From positions 1,171,759-1,235,758 of the forward strand of contig NMRB01000004.1 of the NCBI GenBank assembly GCA_002633025.1: a stretch of 64,000 nt of DNA. The letters are read 5' to 3'. Source of the DNA: Notospermus geniculatus (taxonomy: Eukaryota; Nemertea; Pilidiophora; Heteronemertea; Lineidae). Positions 25,264 to 38,300 of this stretch are shown piece by piece. A model generated the notes under the pieces. It was not told where the DNA came from, did not search any database, and saw only the letters and a list, made by a program, of their open reading frames with translations. Both the position numbers and the translations under genes were made by a program. Numbering within the stretch: the stretch's first letter is position 1; each line of letters starts with the position of its first letter.

Positions 25264-26842
25264 CACACAAATTCATTTTTTTATATAAACATGTGTCCAT
25301 TATCTCCTCTCCCATTACTCATATTGCAGCATGGAGCTGGCTCTATTGTTGCTAGTAATAAAAACATCAGTCATGTCAGTTATGTCACTCTCTATTTATC
25401 TGTGATACTTATTTTGATACGCCCCGTATTGATGTCGAAGCGCCGCGGTTGTGTTGGCGACAGGGCTTGGAACTAGTAGTGTAGCCACGTGGGCACTCTC
25501 CAAGCGCACAGAATACCTCTGCAATGAAGAATGCCCAGACCCGGAAATTCCATGAATGACGTCACAAACACTTCCGGGTTTCCTCGTTTCGTGAACGTGT
25601 CTGTTGTTGAGCGATCATTTTAGAGGCCCAGGACAAAATAGGAGGGAGAATCCAGACTGAAAATTTAGGTAAATAAAGCCACATGCTGCATGCACAGACA
25701 CACAGGTTCTTACACACTTTACTGACAATGTATAGAAAAACATTCTATACATTGTCAGTAGTGTAAACATATATGATCCCCCCACTAAAACCACAAGAAC
25801 CAACCTGTGGTAAAGCTAAAGCAAGGTAGTCAGCAATACACCGATTTCACAACTCGCAGCGATCACAGCGCCCCTAGTAGCAGTCACACTCCTTCGCAGA
25901 GGTCAGTGCTCCACTACGTTACGCTATACTGACTCTGCCAACATACGGCCGAACTATTTCCATATCCTCCGCGGCGCCCACAATTGGGCTGCCAGCACTG
26001 GAAACTCCAGTGAAAACGCTGAATTACAAGTGTTTTGGATGCCTCTCAACAATCTTTATTTTCTTTGGCCAGAAAGTTCAAACATTCAAGCTGTTTTGGT
26101 CTTAAAATCAACTGTTCATCGTATCTTTTCACACATCTCTCCAAAATCGGATCCACGCTGTCAAAACAGTAGCACGTGTCAATGTTTACAAACACGGAGA
26201 TCATGTGCCGAGTATCTGGCCTCTGATTGGTCGAGCGCCGAGACGGCTCACGGCATTTGCTCGAAACTGCGCAAAGTAGTGCGCAAAATTCCTAACATCA
26301 AATTAATGTTTTCCTCCATATTATCCCAGTTTGTGGCTATAGAATGAAATAATAACGATTATCAAAGTCATTGGATGCGTTTGACGCTAATATTTTAATC
26401 TGAAAAGTGGTTTTGCAAGAACCTTGCAGAAGTGAAGAGGGCGTTTGTTTCCAGAGGCATTATTAGCGACCGCCATATTGTGGAGCGAAATGCATTCTGG
26501 GAACCAGTTTGAGTAGCAGTATGACACGGCCATTTCCGGTATACCTCGCCTCCAGGTGTAATTCCTAGGAGCGAGGTTGATTTTCAAGCTCACCACCAGG
26601 AGTGATGTGTACCATCAATACTTGTACTCTAAAGGCTGTTCATTCGTTCATTATTGATCTCCCCTCATTGTTCTCCATCCAAGTTTGGCATGTCTTCTGA
26701 CATGTCTGAGAGTTTAGGCTAGCTCATAAGAGTTTAGTTCTCAAGTGTAGCCTAGGGCCTACGCCTAGCCTAACCCCCTACTCATAGAGTTAGAATAATA
26801 ATAGCACCAGAAGGCCTACCTATTTATGCCATGGATGGGCCG
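25264..26842. other. Spacer before the polyamine oxidase exons; promoter-like CpG patch at 25541-25578
   Basis: CCGGAA (25541), TGACGTCA (25557-25564) and CTTCCGGG (25571-25578) cluster within 40 bases, like an Ets/CRE housekeeping promoter. A possible non-coding first exon could end at the donor in tttaggtaaat near 25670. A 17-bp perfect hairpin occupies 25720-25760. I searched by eye for the flavin-binding GxGxxG exon expected here and did not find it. Confidence 0.4.
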
Positions 26843-27020
26843 CCTACACTGCAAAAAATCCCTGGCTCAAATGACTGCTGAGCCACCAATTTAAGCCACT
26901 TTTGGCTCCGCCTGAGCCAAAAGACCCCCCTTCAGAAGCCTCAAATGGCTCCCGTGTTCAAAAATGACTCAAAATTCCTCAAAGTGGCTCATCCTGAGCC
27001 AGGATTATTTGCAGTGTAGG
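26843..27020. mobile_element. MITE with cctacactgcaaaaaat-type inverted ends
   Basis: The left end (cctacactgcaaaaaatccc) and right end (ggattatttgcagtgtagg) are inverted repeats with few differences. The interior repeats ggctca / tgagcc motifs in both orientations. It ends 80 bases before the first visible polyamine oxidase exon. Confidence 0.7.
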
Positions 27021-27100
27021 CAATGCTGGTTCTCACGAATACAGCATTGTGTTGTCGAATCTTTCTTGGCCTGCTGGTATTCTTGAAAATGTATTTTCAG

Positions 27101-28974
27101 GTGAAAGTCGTATTGAACTTGGAGCTCAGTGGATTCATGGTGATGATGGGAACCCACTGTATTGCCTGGCCCTTCAGCATGACCTGATACCCACAGAGGA
27201 TTGTCTCCGGTATGAGGACCCAAATAAGGAGAGTTTTTTCTTCCTGCAGAATGGCATAATGATTGATCCAGATATCGTGGATGAAGTGGAAAAGTTTTAC
27301 AATGATACAAGTTCTAAAGTAGATCGTTACTATCGTGACGGAATTTCCTGCGATTCTCGCTTGTCCATTGGAAAGGTATTCCATGAAGAATTTAAAGAAT
27401 ACTTAGATCGACATCCTGAGTCCGACAATGTTATGAAGCAAAAGAAGGCTGTCTTTGATTGGTACAGACGTCATGAGTGTGTCGACACTGGATGTGATTC
27501 TGTGTACGATGCTTCAGTATTCGGTTGGGGATTGTTCTATGAATGTGGCGGGCAGTACGAGATCAATTTGTCCAGGGGCTACCGTCCTCTTCTTGATTTG
27601 CTTTTGGCAAGGATACCTGATGAAGCAATCATGCTTAATAAAGCTGTTGAGTGTATTTGCTGGAATGGTGAGCATTCATCTCTGAGTGCGACCAAACCAA
27701 CGTCTACTGCTACTGTCCAATGCAAAGACGGAACCTCTTTTGATGCGGATCATGTGATTGTAACTGCCTCTGTTGGTTGCCTCAAGCGGAATGCAGCTTC
27801 TATGTTCAACCCACCATTACCACAATCAAAGGTTGATGCAATTAATGGAATTGGATTTGGAACTGTCGACAAACTTTTCCTAGAATTTGAGAAGCCATTT
27901 TGGGAGGATGATTGTGATGGTGTATTTTTCACGTGGGTGGACGATGAACCATTTCAACTTGACTGCATAGACAACATCTATGCTGAGCAGGTATGTATAA
28001 AACATGATGTTTGCTGTAGATGATACCTCCTGGGTCTCAATGCGCAGTGTCTTGTTCAGAGTGCCATTGATATGTGATTTTGATCCTACAACCTACGGTT
28101 TGTTCAATCAGTGCCTTTGTGAAATTTTCAGAACATGGGTAAAGAGTGGTATCGAGGGATTATTGGCTTTGAAACGGTCACGAATCAACCCAACGTCCTC
28201 CTTGGATGGATCAGTGGACCAGATGCACAGGAGATGGAAAACTGCTCAGAGGAACTGGTGCTCAATGTTGTCATGGAGATGTTGAAACGGTTTACTGGCA
28301 ACTATGACATTCCTAAACCAGTGAAATTCCTGAGGTATGGTTTTATCTCCAAAGACACCATTGTGGTCCAGAGCGTAACCCCGCCATTTTTGAGAGGCAT
28401 GAATACAATTGAGTAGGCCTCTCGTTACATTGGCATGTTAAGATTTTTGAAAAGGCTTGCAAGACAGCATTTTAATTGGAAATGAACAAGGTAAAGTTCA
28501 TCTACTCTCTTTCAGGACCATGTGGTATAGTAATCCCTACATCAGTGGCTCATACAGCTACCTCAGTGTTGATGGCCAAGCCACTGACTTCAGTACACTG
28601 GCTGAGCCAATGCCAAGTTATGAGGTAAGAAACTGGGGATCTACAGAAATTTGGGCGCAACTCAGCGATATCTTCTCGGTCGAATTTGCTTCAGATGTCA
28701 GTAGCTTTATTATTGGACAAAAGTTTGTTGGTGATTGATTTGATGAGTTTATTCAAAGGGATATTTCTCCTTCCAGAATCCTCAGGTTTTGTTCGCGGGT
28801 GAAGGGACGAGTACCCACTATTTCTCCACAACGCATGGTGCTCACAACTCAGGAATCCAGGCTGCTAACGCGATCATCCAGGTTTACAGTGATAACACTT
28901 GTGAAATCCCTGCTCCACATCCAAGGGAGTGGCTTCCAAAAATGAGAGCTGCCATCAACATGACCAAAAATTAG
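27101..28974 (+). CDS. FAD-dependent polyamine oxidase (PAOX/SMOX-like), 5' exon missing
   Basis: Flavin amine oxidase that oxidises spermine, spermidine or their N1-acetyl forms, giving a shorter polyamine, an aldehyde and H2O2. Exons: 27101-27990, 28132-28334, 28516-28624, 28777-28974 (stop TAG), all GT-AG and phase-consistent, about 465 residues. Visible family blocks are IELGAQWIHG (flavin/substrate pocket with the conserved His), DHVIVTASVGCLK, GFGTVDKLFLEFEKPFW (containing the conserved Lys that holds the water at flavin N5), GSYSYLSVDG and the C-terminal FAD motif FAGEGTSTHYFSTTHGAHNSG. The first visible exon enters with one base carried over from an upstream exon. That exon should encode the N-terminal dinucleotide fold (GxGxxG...E...GGR) of about 40-50 residues, but it was not found between BIN3 and 27100. 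No PTS1-like tripeptide ends the protein (it ends MTKN), so peroxisomal targeting is not supported. Confidence 0.88.
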
Positions 28975-30179
28975 GATACCGTAGAATCACATTATTTGTT
29001 AGAGTTAATATATCCTTCTGGTAAAAAAATGCGATGGTACTTATTGTTTTCTTTGTGCTTGTTGTTTACTTTGATGATGGGACCAAAACCCTGAGCGCAT
29101 GACCAACAATGAATTGCTCATTCTACATACCGTAAATGATTTTGAACCCCTGATCAGATTATACATACATGTAAGGGACCACACCGATCATGAACTTTTC
29201 TCTCTATCATGTCTATGGGATTTCCATACAGGATGGGAAAAGAATACTGTGCCAAACAATGATGAATTTTTATTGAATTCTGTCGTGTCTTCTTGAGGTG
29301 ATTTCAGGGAATATCATGTACCATAATACGCATATACATACTAAGTACATTGTAGATAGTGCATTTCCCAATATGCATTACACTTCAGTCTTTATGTCTT
29401 GATCTTTTGTAGCTGAAACTACATATCTTCCTCGCTTCATGGAAGATGCTGACGTACGTATATGTACACCTTGTCTCCTCGTTGCTTGCATTTTGGTATC
29501 GGGAGGGTGTAGTGAATGTCTCGGAGATCCTGCAGTCTGCTCTAATTCAATTTTGAAGATGAAAAATTTCATGAACTTAGGAATGTTTTGTTATCAGGGG
29601 TGTATCTTACTTAATTATGGACAACTTGGTCCATGTTTATGTCAACCTTCTTGTTGATTGGTGATGTCTTTTTCACCGTTACGTTCATTGATTTTTGTCG
29701 TCAACCCTGTGTTTTATTGGTTCCTGAAGCATTCTTCGTCGCAGTGGCTACTGGTGCTCCAGATGTGGTATGATGCTCATTTTTGAAGATGTTTATATAT
29801 CATGTGCTTAATATACATACAGATATTTTATGGTGCATCCCAGTACATTCATGACATTTTGTGTTTGGTGGATGGTGGTCCTACTGGCTGTGCCACTATA
29901 AAGTGAATGTCTACCCAGGCTGAGCCCAAAGTACCATTGAGAGACAACTCATGTGAGAAAATTCTCATTTGAAGGAGTAAGTGCCCCAGTTGTTCAGCCT
30001 AACTTCAAACACTCCAACATTTTCCCCTTTACTCAAGGTCAGCTAATCATTGTCAAGCATATTTTGGTACTGTTTGTAGCAGCAGTACTGTTGAGTGTTA
30101 AAAATCGACTTTCAGGTGATAGTTTGTCAAACAAGGCTGATATATTCTGGAATAATTTACAGATATAATTGTCAATAAA
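28975..30179 (+). other. Probable 3' UTR / flank of the polyamine oxidase gene
   Basis: Non-coding, AT-rich sequence with a plausible AATAAA poly(A) signal at 30174-30179, 1.2 kb past the stop. A cysteine-rich 72-codon frame at 29439-29657 has no family resemblance and is probably chance. Confidence 0.4.
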
Positions 30180-33100
30180 ATTGATCTCAATATCTTGGTC
30201 ATGTTTCTTTTATTACCGGTAGTTGCCTGTCAGCCTACACCATGCAGTGGCATGCATACACATTGCTGAATGGAACTGCTATACATACATTTAGAAATGT
30301 GAAAACCTAATGGGAAACCGGTTTGCCCAAAGGAGGCGCTGGGCAACAACTCAGTTTTAACACAAAAACGCATGCGCTGCAACGTTGAAAACATCATTGA
30401 TGTCGCATATCTTACATGACGTCATGTGTGATGCGTCATTCAGAATCAATGACGTTGCTCTTCGGTCTGTTGTTTACGCTAAAAATAGTCTACTTATCGA
30501 TGAAGTTCAACATGTTCCCACTTGAATTTTCATTTGAAAACGTTCAGATACATTGAGTCGGTCCTATACTTGATGATAAACGTGTAAAATTCGAAATTCA
30601 ATGGACTCATTCAGGTATATTAAGAAGTAGGGGTGTTGTTACAGAATTAAATGGCAAATAACGTTGGCTTGACTTTCGACGTCATAGTTTTAACTGAGTT
30701 GTTAGTGCCACGTCACAGTCCCGGATTAGTTCCGCCGGTTCTTCATTCCTGTGTGTTCTTTGGCGAAATCTAACGGGGTTAGATGCCTTGTAATGATGAT
30801 TAAGGACATATATTTTTGCATCAAGATAAGGTGCAAAACAGAACACACAACAAGAACCATGTGAGCTTATTAATACGATTTTATTCAATCTAAATCAAAT
30901 CGGTTTGACATATGTTACAAGGTTTTGGTCAATCAGCTACATGTATACATAAGAAGTCGAATTAATTTATAACCCGGAAAATCCACACCACAACCAAAAA
31001 TATGTTACCGGTATATAATTTTTACAACATACTTTACATGTATGTTTCACTGTGTGAATTATGTATGTTGATTCATTTGGGCACCATTCTTCTACTCGTA
31101 GAGGTTGAAGACAAATTCACCATGATGGCACAGGACTCGAAGATTTCGAGGGAAAATCAACCATTCAGAATTCGTTGTCACTTCAGTCAGTCCTCCCCCA
31201 GCGCCCCTGAAACTGTCCCCACCCACCCTTCCTATTCTCAGAAGACCCTGCTCATTGGCCATTCAACCCTTTTAATGCCAAAGCATCCGTTAAATGTTGA
31301 GGTACAACCTGTCAAATATAAGAGGGACTGATATTGACTCTGTCAAATAGGGACTCCTGTCCAATGAGCACCTATGTGTCAGGGTTTCCGCTATTCATCA
31401 GGATCATGTCAATCTTGGGGGTTATTGAAAGGGTTAACAGCTAACAGCCCACACCAAAGATGCAGTGAGGGAACTGATGCTAGAGCTCCAATACTGATCT
31501 AAACAATCCCCCCATGGGTTTTTTGGGGTCCTGGTAATAACAAACTTAGTCAACCATTACATATACATGTACATGTATTATTCCACTTACAACTATTACA
31601 ACAGTGAATTAGAGATTCAATGATAGTTGAGGGTGGAGTACAAAAGGATTTTGTCACGAGTGACTTAAATTTTTCACACGAGTCAAGGCAATTTTGTGTT
31701 TCTGATCATTGAGTAGACTGAATATTCCTAAATTAAGTTATTTCTAAGCTAAGTTCAGACACTGTGTCGACTGAAATATTCCTAAGTTAAGCCAAACACC
31801 CCAGTCCCATCATACAAACATGCTACTGCATGACAGGAGGCAAATTAAGCCAAACACCCATTCCCATCATACAAACATGCTGATTGAATGACAGGAAGCA
31901 AACAAAAACACTTATAAAGACTAAGGTAAGGCTTATTAAAACTCTATAAGGAGTCGACAAGTATCAATACCACAAATAAAGCAACAGCAAAGCTATAACA
32001 CTATGAGGTCCAACACAGAGGTCCAAGTCAGTGCACTGGACATGCACAACGTATGACGTTACTATTGCTCAAGCTGCTATGCTACACACACATTGTCATG
32101 TACATGTACAACATACTGCGAGAAGCCTCAACCTGTTGACCTAACGTACAGCATACAGCAAATCTCGCAACAAGTACCATGATGAAACTGACCAAATTTC
32201 TCTTTTGGAACACAGTACAAATACATGTATCCCTGAATCAAACTTGGAATTATTTTGACCTCTGAATCAAGTCAACTTCACCGGTACTTGCCACAGAAAG
32301 ATGCCGCACAACACAATCATGCAATAGCAAATTTTTTTAGGCATTTTGCCTCTTTCTGACAACCAAGGAACATTTCTCATGCTTTTCCAATCCACATTCT
32401 GTGTAGGATCATCCAAATCAATGGAGTGTAACTCCCAGCCTTATACAATCCATTATTCATTTAGATTCGGAAGAAATGTTTTCCTCAGTTCCCAGAAGAG
32501 TCCACAAAATGTTTTTTATTTTTTTTATTTTACACACTTCATTTTTATATTTCACCAACCTTGGATGCTTTCCATGGCAAGTTAAAAGGTATGGAGAATA
32601 GAAATCAATATCATACAATTCATCTCTTGCATTTCATCAGAGCATCGTGGGCCATACATCCATATAGATCTCCTTGCCTGATCTAACCTCTGTTCTCTGA
32701 ATTAATGAAGCCAATCTTGTCATTTCAAATCAGATACTTTTAAATTACCCCAGAAAACATCATCAACTGTATCCACCAGTTTAAATTGTTTTGAAAACCA
32801 AATGCAAAGCTTATTACAGCTAATTCTAAGTAGTTTTCAAAGCAATTTGATCCTGCTTTTGGTCAAGGTCGGTGAACTTTATGGTAAATCATTATACTTT
32901 TTTTTACATTTTTTTTTTCTTTTTCAATTTTTTTACAGCACAGACAATCACTGCATGAGATATGCAACACTGCCTCTGATTTCCCTGAAAAGACAGGCTA
33001 TTTGGGAATGGTCCAATGTCTTGTTCCTAAACCCCGGCTAAGCTCATCAACAATGAATTCTGACCAGCAATATGGCACATCAATTTGTCAGGTACTTCTA

Positions 33101-33200
33101 CAACCTTCATCGACATTGGCAGTAATACTATAAAACAGATCAATGAAGGCACAAATCAGTGAAAACCATTTTTTATTGCATCAAAAGCAATGGAGGAGCA
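30180..33200. other. Intergenic spacer between convergent genes
   Basis: About 3 kb between the plus-strand oxidase and the minus-strand transporter. It has no recognisable exon or RNA gene. Part of it may be a long 3' UTR of either gene. Near 31,780-31,880, aattaagccaaacacc-type segments recur as a short local duplication. Confidence 0.4.
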
Positions 33201-33324
33201 GGGAACAAGCATTTTGGTTCCCGAAGCCACCGCTAGGGCTAGAAGGCTTCGGCTACAAAATGGCAGCCAGAGCCGAAGCCTTCTAGCCCTAGCGGTGGCT
33301 TCGGGAACCAAAATGGGGAACAAG
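33201..33324. mobile_element. Foldback element with 45-bp perfect arms and 9-bp target duplication
   Basis: Arms at 33210-33254 and 33271-33315 are perfect reverse complements around a 16-base loop. The element is bracketed by the direct repeat GGGAACAAG (33201-33209 and 33316-33324). A 9-bp target duplication with nearly complete palindromy fits a Mutator-like or Foldback non-autonomous insertion. Perfect arms mean it is young. Confidence 0.85.
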
Positions 33325-34712
33325 TGCATATTACCAAATATTCACAAGAATGAATATCTGATACTACCTTTCCCAATATAACCCACAACATTATGCACAA
33401 AATGGCAGTATTGCATACATAGTACATTGAACTACATCTCTATGTACATTTGTTTCAATACATACATATTTTTTCTCTTATTACCATGTCATTTATTACA
33501 AAAGATTTCTATTATAATAACCCAGACCTCATAGCTGCCGAAGATAAAACCTGGAAGCACGCAGAATAATGTGCTGCGGCACAGGATAAATTTCGACTCA
33601 ATGAACAGAAATAGAAAATTGAACCCAGAATCCCGACTGAATCCAACCTTCCAGGAAGAAGACTTTGTTTGGCTGACACTGACATTACTTTCACGTCAAG
33701 GTCAATCTTTGAGAAATTTTTATGCATATCACTGATTTATGTGTCCCATCAAATCATAAAAGGTGACGTCATCTAACTACAATATATTAACGTCAGATTC
33801 TACCCCAAAACCACCTACACAATGACACAGATGTGACTGATGATTGTCCTATTCTTAGCAGCCTACACGTACGGTACACATATTTTGATGGAACTAACTA
33901 CTTTTATTTCTCCAAATGGTCAATTTCTGCTAGGAAGACAAGATCGAATGTTGACGCATCTTGTTGTGATCACAACCTCGTATTAAAAATTCGTACGCAA
34001 GCCTAGTAGTTTTTTGTATGCAGGTCACAACCTTCTATGCAAGGGTTGATATACAAGTGAAATTAATGTTAAGGGTTTTGAACAAATGCATGCACAAAAC
34101 CCTTGACTTAACCTCAACTTTCACAATCACCCTCAAGTCAAATAGGACAATTTTATGACAAGATGTGAGGGATTTAAACACATCACCTAAAGGAAATTTA
34201 TACAAGTGCAGGTGAACTAAGATGTATTTAAGCGAACATTAACTAAAGGCACCCTCATGTTCAGGCAGGATTGTTCACACTGCGGCTGCACACAGAATAT
34301 GTACAGAGAAAACTCATCCTACTAACACAACATTCTCTCCCTCAAAAGCAAGATTGCACACACAACACAAACAGATTTGTAACGATATTCAACACTTTTA
34401 CACGAGTACACACTGAACATTCACTTTTAACTATTCCCTACTTGATCACGCAACACAATTCATATCTTTGTACCCCTACCCATTTACAAAGACAAATGAA
34501 TGACCTTCGACTTCTCTCAACATTATTAACCCTGAGAGAGAAGTGCATTGTGACACAAAACAACAGCATAAACAGCACAATATTCCTATTCCTGCTGCAT
34601 CATACAAAAGGTTCACTTTGGCATATACGATGCACTGTTTTATCAAAATGCATCCATTTTTAGGAACAGACAATGACAAACAATTCAGAGATTTCTACAC
34701 TGTCGAACTTGG
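33325..34712. other. Spacer, nothing recognised
   Basis: No coding, RNA or transposon signature. It contains many poly-A/T and CA-rich stretches and a 130-codon plus-strand frame (34271-34663) that is Thr/His/Leu-rich and looks random. Confidence 0.4.
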
Positions 34713-34950
34713 AGATACTGTAAAGCAGGAAAATTTCACGTGCAGGAAATTTTCGCGAATTTCGCGAGAGTGTATGAGTCGCGAAAATTTCCTGTCGCGA
34801 ATATAAATACACGCAAGTGATAAATATGGTCCGTGAAAAAAAACCTGAAAAAATGGCAGAGACTTGCGAAAATATCCTGCCTCGAATATGTCTATAATTC
34901 TTGATTCGCGAAAATTTCCAGCCGCGAAATTATCTTGCTTTACAGTATCT
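34713..34950. mobile_element. MITE with AGATACTGTAAAGC ends
   Basis: The 5' end AGATACTGTAAAGCAGGAAA and the 3' end (read on the other strand, AGATACTGTAAAGCAAGATA) form inverted terminal repeats. Several internal copies of CGCGAAAATTTCC occur in both orientations. This subterminal repetition is typical of MITEs; no autonomous coding sequence is present. Confidence 0.75.
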
Positions 34951-35123
34951 GCACTGTGGAGAAGTTACATGTGTTTCTTCGAACAAAATTGACCATCTAT
35001 GAGTCTTGCATAAGAATAATATTCATAACTGTAGTGGTTGGATGGGTAGATAACATTTGACGGGTGAGAAAGCACAACATGCCATCTTGACATACACACC
35101 CTAAGGCTGCCTTTACAAAGAAG

Positions 35124-35265
35124 TCTACGTTATACGAAAACACCGGTCAAACATCCTCCCACAGCAGGAGTTTTTACCTCGCTCCTCTTCATCCGCTCAC
35201 ACAATGTGTGGAGTGTATGAAGAGGAACGACACCAAAGCCCTGCTGTGGGAGGATGCGGTCAAAT
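35124..35265. repeat. Imperfect foldback related to the 1.4-kb element
   Basis: A 17-base arm (35152-35168) is perfectly complementary to 35240-35256, and inner segments cctcttcat / atgaagagg also pair. The left shoulder contains tatacgaaaacaccggt, matching the arm of the foldback at 1438-1539. It lies about 100 bases beyond the SLC7 stop codon, so it may be within that gene's 3' UTR. Confidence 0.65.
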
Positions 35266-35357
35266 GGATGGCGTTGTTAGACTGAGATTTATAGGGAAGT
35301 GCATTGATCTGTGCCTTGTTGGTTATAATAATTCGATGAGCAGTACCCTGTACGCTC

Positions 35358-38300
35358 TCATTCCTGGTGGTGAGCCTCCTCTGGGATGACCATCATTAAC
35401 TTCTGTATAAACAGCGTGAATTTATCTGAAATTACAAACAATGAAGTGTTAGAGACACAAATGTGAAGTGTTGAAAAGCTCCCTGAGTGACAATAGCGTG
35501 TAAGTCCTCCATCAAACATGATTCTCAATACCGGTACTTATTTCCAATGAGCAGCTTGTGGAAGTGATTGAGCAGTATGAGTCATTCCTCATGTTCAACC
35601 TACCAACTGCTCGGTTGAAAACTTTCGGTTTCCTCTTCCATGCAACAAATATGATATAGACTGGTATCCCCGTGGCAATGATGAGGCAGCCCATTCCTGT
35701 AAGAATACAAACACAAATTGAAAACTGACTTGCACAATCATGATGCTCTTGAAGAACTATTGAGATGGTATACTATAACTTACATCTCATTCAGTTCACT
35801 AGACCTATAACCTAACTTGATCTGAAGATGTGCGAGATGTACACTGAAACAGGCCGACATGTCATTTAGCATTGGGTGCAATGAACTAGAGGATATAAGC
35901 GTTAATGGGAATTGAGAAGGTTCTGGGCATTATCCCAGAACTGTTGCACAGTGCGCAGTGCAAACGTGTGTCTTTCCTTACCTGTCTCAGTTGGACTAGC
36001 GTAGAGAGGCACGATGACCAAGAACACTGAACAGCAACAGTACAGTATAGGCCAGAACAAGTTCACCTGAAAATTGAAAGCAGAACACTCAGTTTTATGG
36101 CTATTCGATACACAGACCAGTTTGAACCCTTTGAGAGTTTTATCTGACTTGTGAGTCTTCAGCTGTCTGAGTGGCACAGTGGAACCTCCAGCCCTTGTCA
36201 CTGCTGAGGTTCTGAGTTTGATCTCCAGTTGATCCATTCGGCATGCGATACTGATAGAGGGCCTTGCTCTCTTTCACAGTACAGGTTTTCTACAGCGTGC
36301 ATTTCAGTTCTGTGAATCACTAGAATCAATTCGTCCTTCGAATGAGACGTTGAACCGAGGTTCCTTGTACCCTGTGTCTATGCAGGGGCAAGTAAAAGAC
36401 CCCACACAGGTGAAGCAGATAGGGGTAGCCTGTAGTGGACTCTAAAATACCTGGCCGGAAGTCGGAGTCACTAGGCCAGAAAACCTATCTGGCGCCTAAA
36501 CGTAGTGGCACGTATAATACGCTCATCAGGGCTACTGATCTCGATAGAAGTCCCAGGACATCTAGAGAGGTCTACCCGAGCGAACGCCGAAGTAGAAGAA
36601 CTAGAATCAATTTTCATCCACCGAACTCACTTTAATTGGTCTTTCCATCTTCGGTCTCTTCCATCTGAACCACAACAGTACGAACACTGACAACCCAATC
36701 GAAAGCCAGTTGACGAAAGCAACGTAGTTGATCAGTGCGTACATGTCGGTCGAGCAGAGATACAATAATGACGTCAGGCCCATGAAGATGACGGCCGGCG
36801 CAGGAGTCATTCGCGATACCTGGACATAACTCAGAACTTGTGGCATGTGGCCTTCACGTGCGCCCACGTAGAACAATCTGAAGGAAAAAAAGATAGTCGA
36901 GTTTATGACCAAACAGAATGACATACTTGATTTTCAATGTCTTTGAAACATCCAAGTTTGATCTGCAAGAGCAAACCTTCAGCTCATGTTATCTCTGTGA
37001 ACATGTTATGGCAGCTGTCAGTAATATTTCAGATGGTACAACTTCATATGAAATGAAACCTACCTAGAGGTCGTGAAAAGAACGCCGTTGACTCCACCAA
37101 ACGTTGACAGTGAGACAAACACAGGCATAACCCACCACATGACGCCATACAGTCTGTTGGAGAAGGTCTGAAAAATCAATAGCTTGTGTTGATTTTATGA
37201 ATGAGAACAGCTGTCAGAGTTGGCAGCACTTTGCACAGACATATCACCTGATATTGGAAATAAGGCCATAGAATTGAATTAACTGTATGAATGAGATGCA
37301 AAGGCGCAGCCCCATATCTCTCTGGTGCCATTTCAGTGTATGCCAAATGATATCCTGTCAAGCTAGCAGGGTTAGCTGTACACTTTTACAGAGAGTTAGT
37401 TTCCCTTTTGTTGGCCAAAACAGAGCACAACACCTCCCTCCAAACAACTGAAAACAGTTTTTCCATGCCCCAGTTGACTCGTTCAGTGATTTACAATGTT
37501 TAGCATGTTTTGGGTCTTCTTCCGTATCCAAAACAGTCCACGTTGAATCCTTTGCTAGAGGACAAAATATCCTTTTTACCTGACATGTGCTGGATTGCAA
37601 CTTCAAAGAGCCAAGGCTTTTAGGTTAATTAGTGCTGACATTTACCGGTACCACAGAATACATGTACAGTGGGATACTAATCCTGTCATCTGATATCAAA
37701 GAAGCTGGATCACAGAGCGGCCACAAATACCAAACAGCAAAGAGGATACTGCCAGAGGCTTATATCCCATATGTTTACCAACTGTTTCTTGTCTTGGAGA
37801 TAGAATCTGATAATGAACTTCAAGCCCCTTGTTTGTTTTGCCAAATGAAGTACAGCTCACCCTCGCTATAACGTACCTCACCATAACGAACTCCCAGATA
37901 TAACGTACTTTTCCAATGGATCCCCATTTTTTTGCAAAATCAGCAAATTCCAAGAAAAGCCCCCGACCGACAATCAACTTTAGCTAGATCTGCTGGTCAA
38001 ATGTGCTCCACATATGGCAAAAGGGTGTAAACAACGACAGTATGTTACTCAATTTACTTGATATTCTAAACTCGATCAGTTTTTACACTTCCTAATACAT
38101 AAAATATCCTTTTAGCAATGATAAAGCCCATGAAACCAATGTCTGGTTCTGCAAGGCAAATCCCATGTTGCATGACAGTACGTTTTGTCCTGTAACATGC
38201 CGGGAACAGAGCCCCCTCGCTGTTACGTAACGTACCCCTTGTTATAACGTACTTTTGCCTTGGATCCCAGTGAGTACGTTATAGCGAGGGTGAGCTGTAT

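Noticed and set aside
25315-25360. HGAGS-encoding segment as the missing FAD-binding exon of the polyamine oxidase
   Set aside because: Although preceded by ttgcag, the residues do not continue with the AGL...A pattern or the downstream acidic and GGR motifs of the family, and no suitable donor follows.
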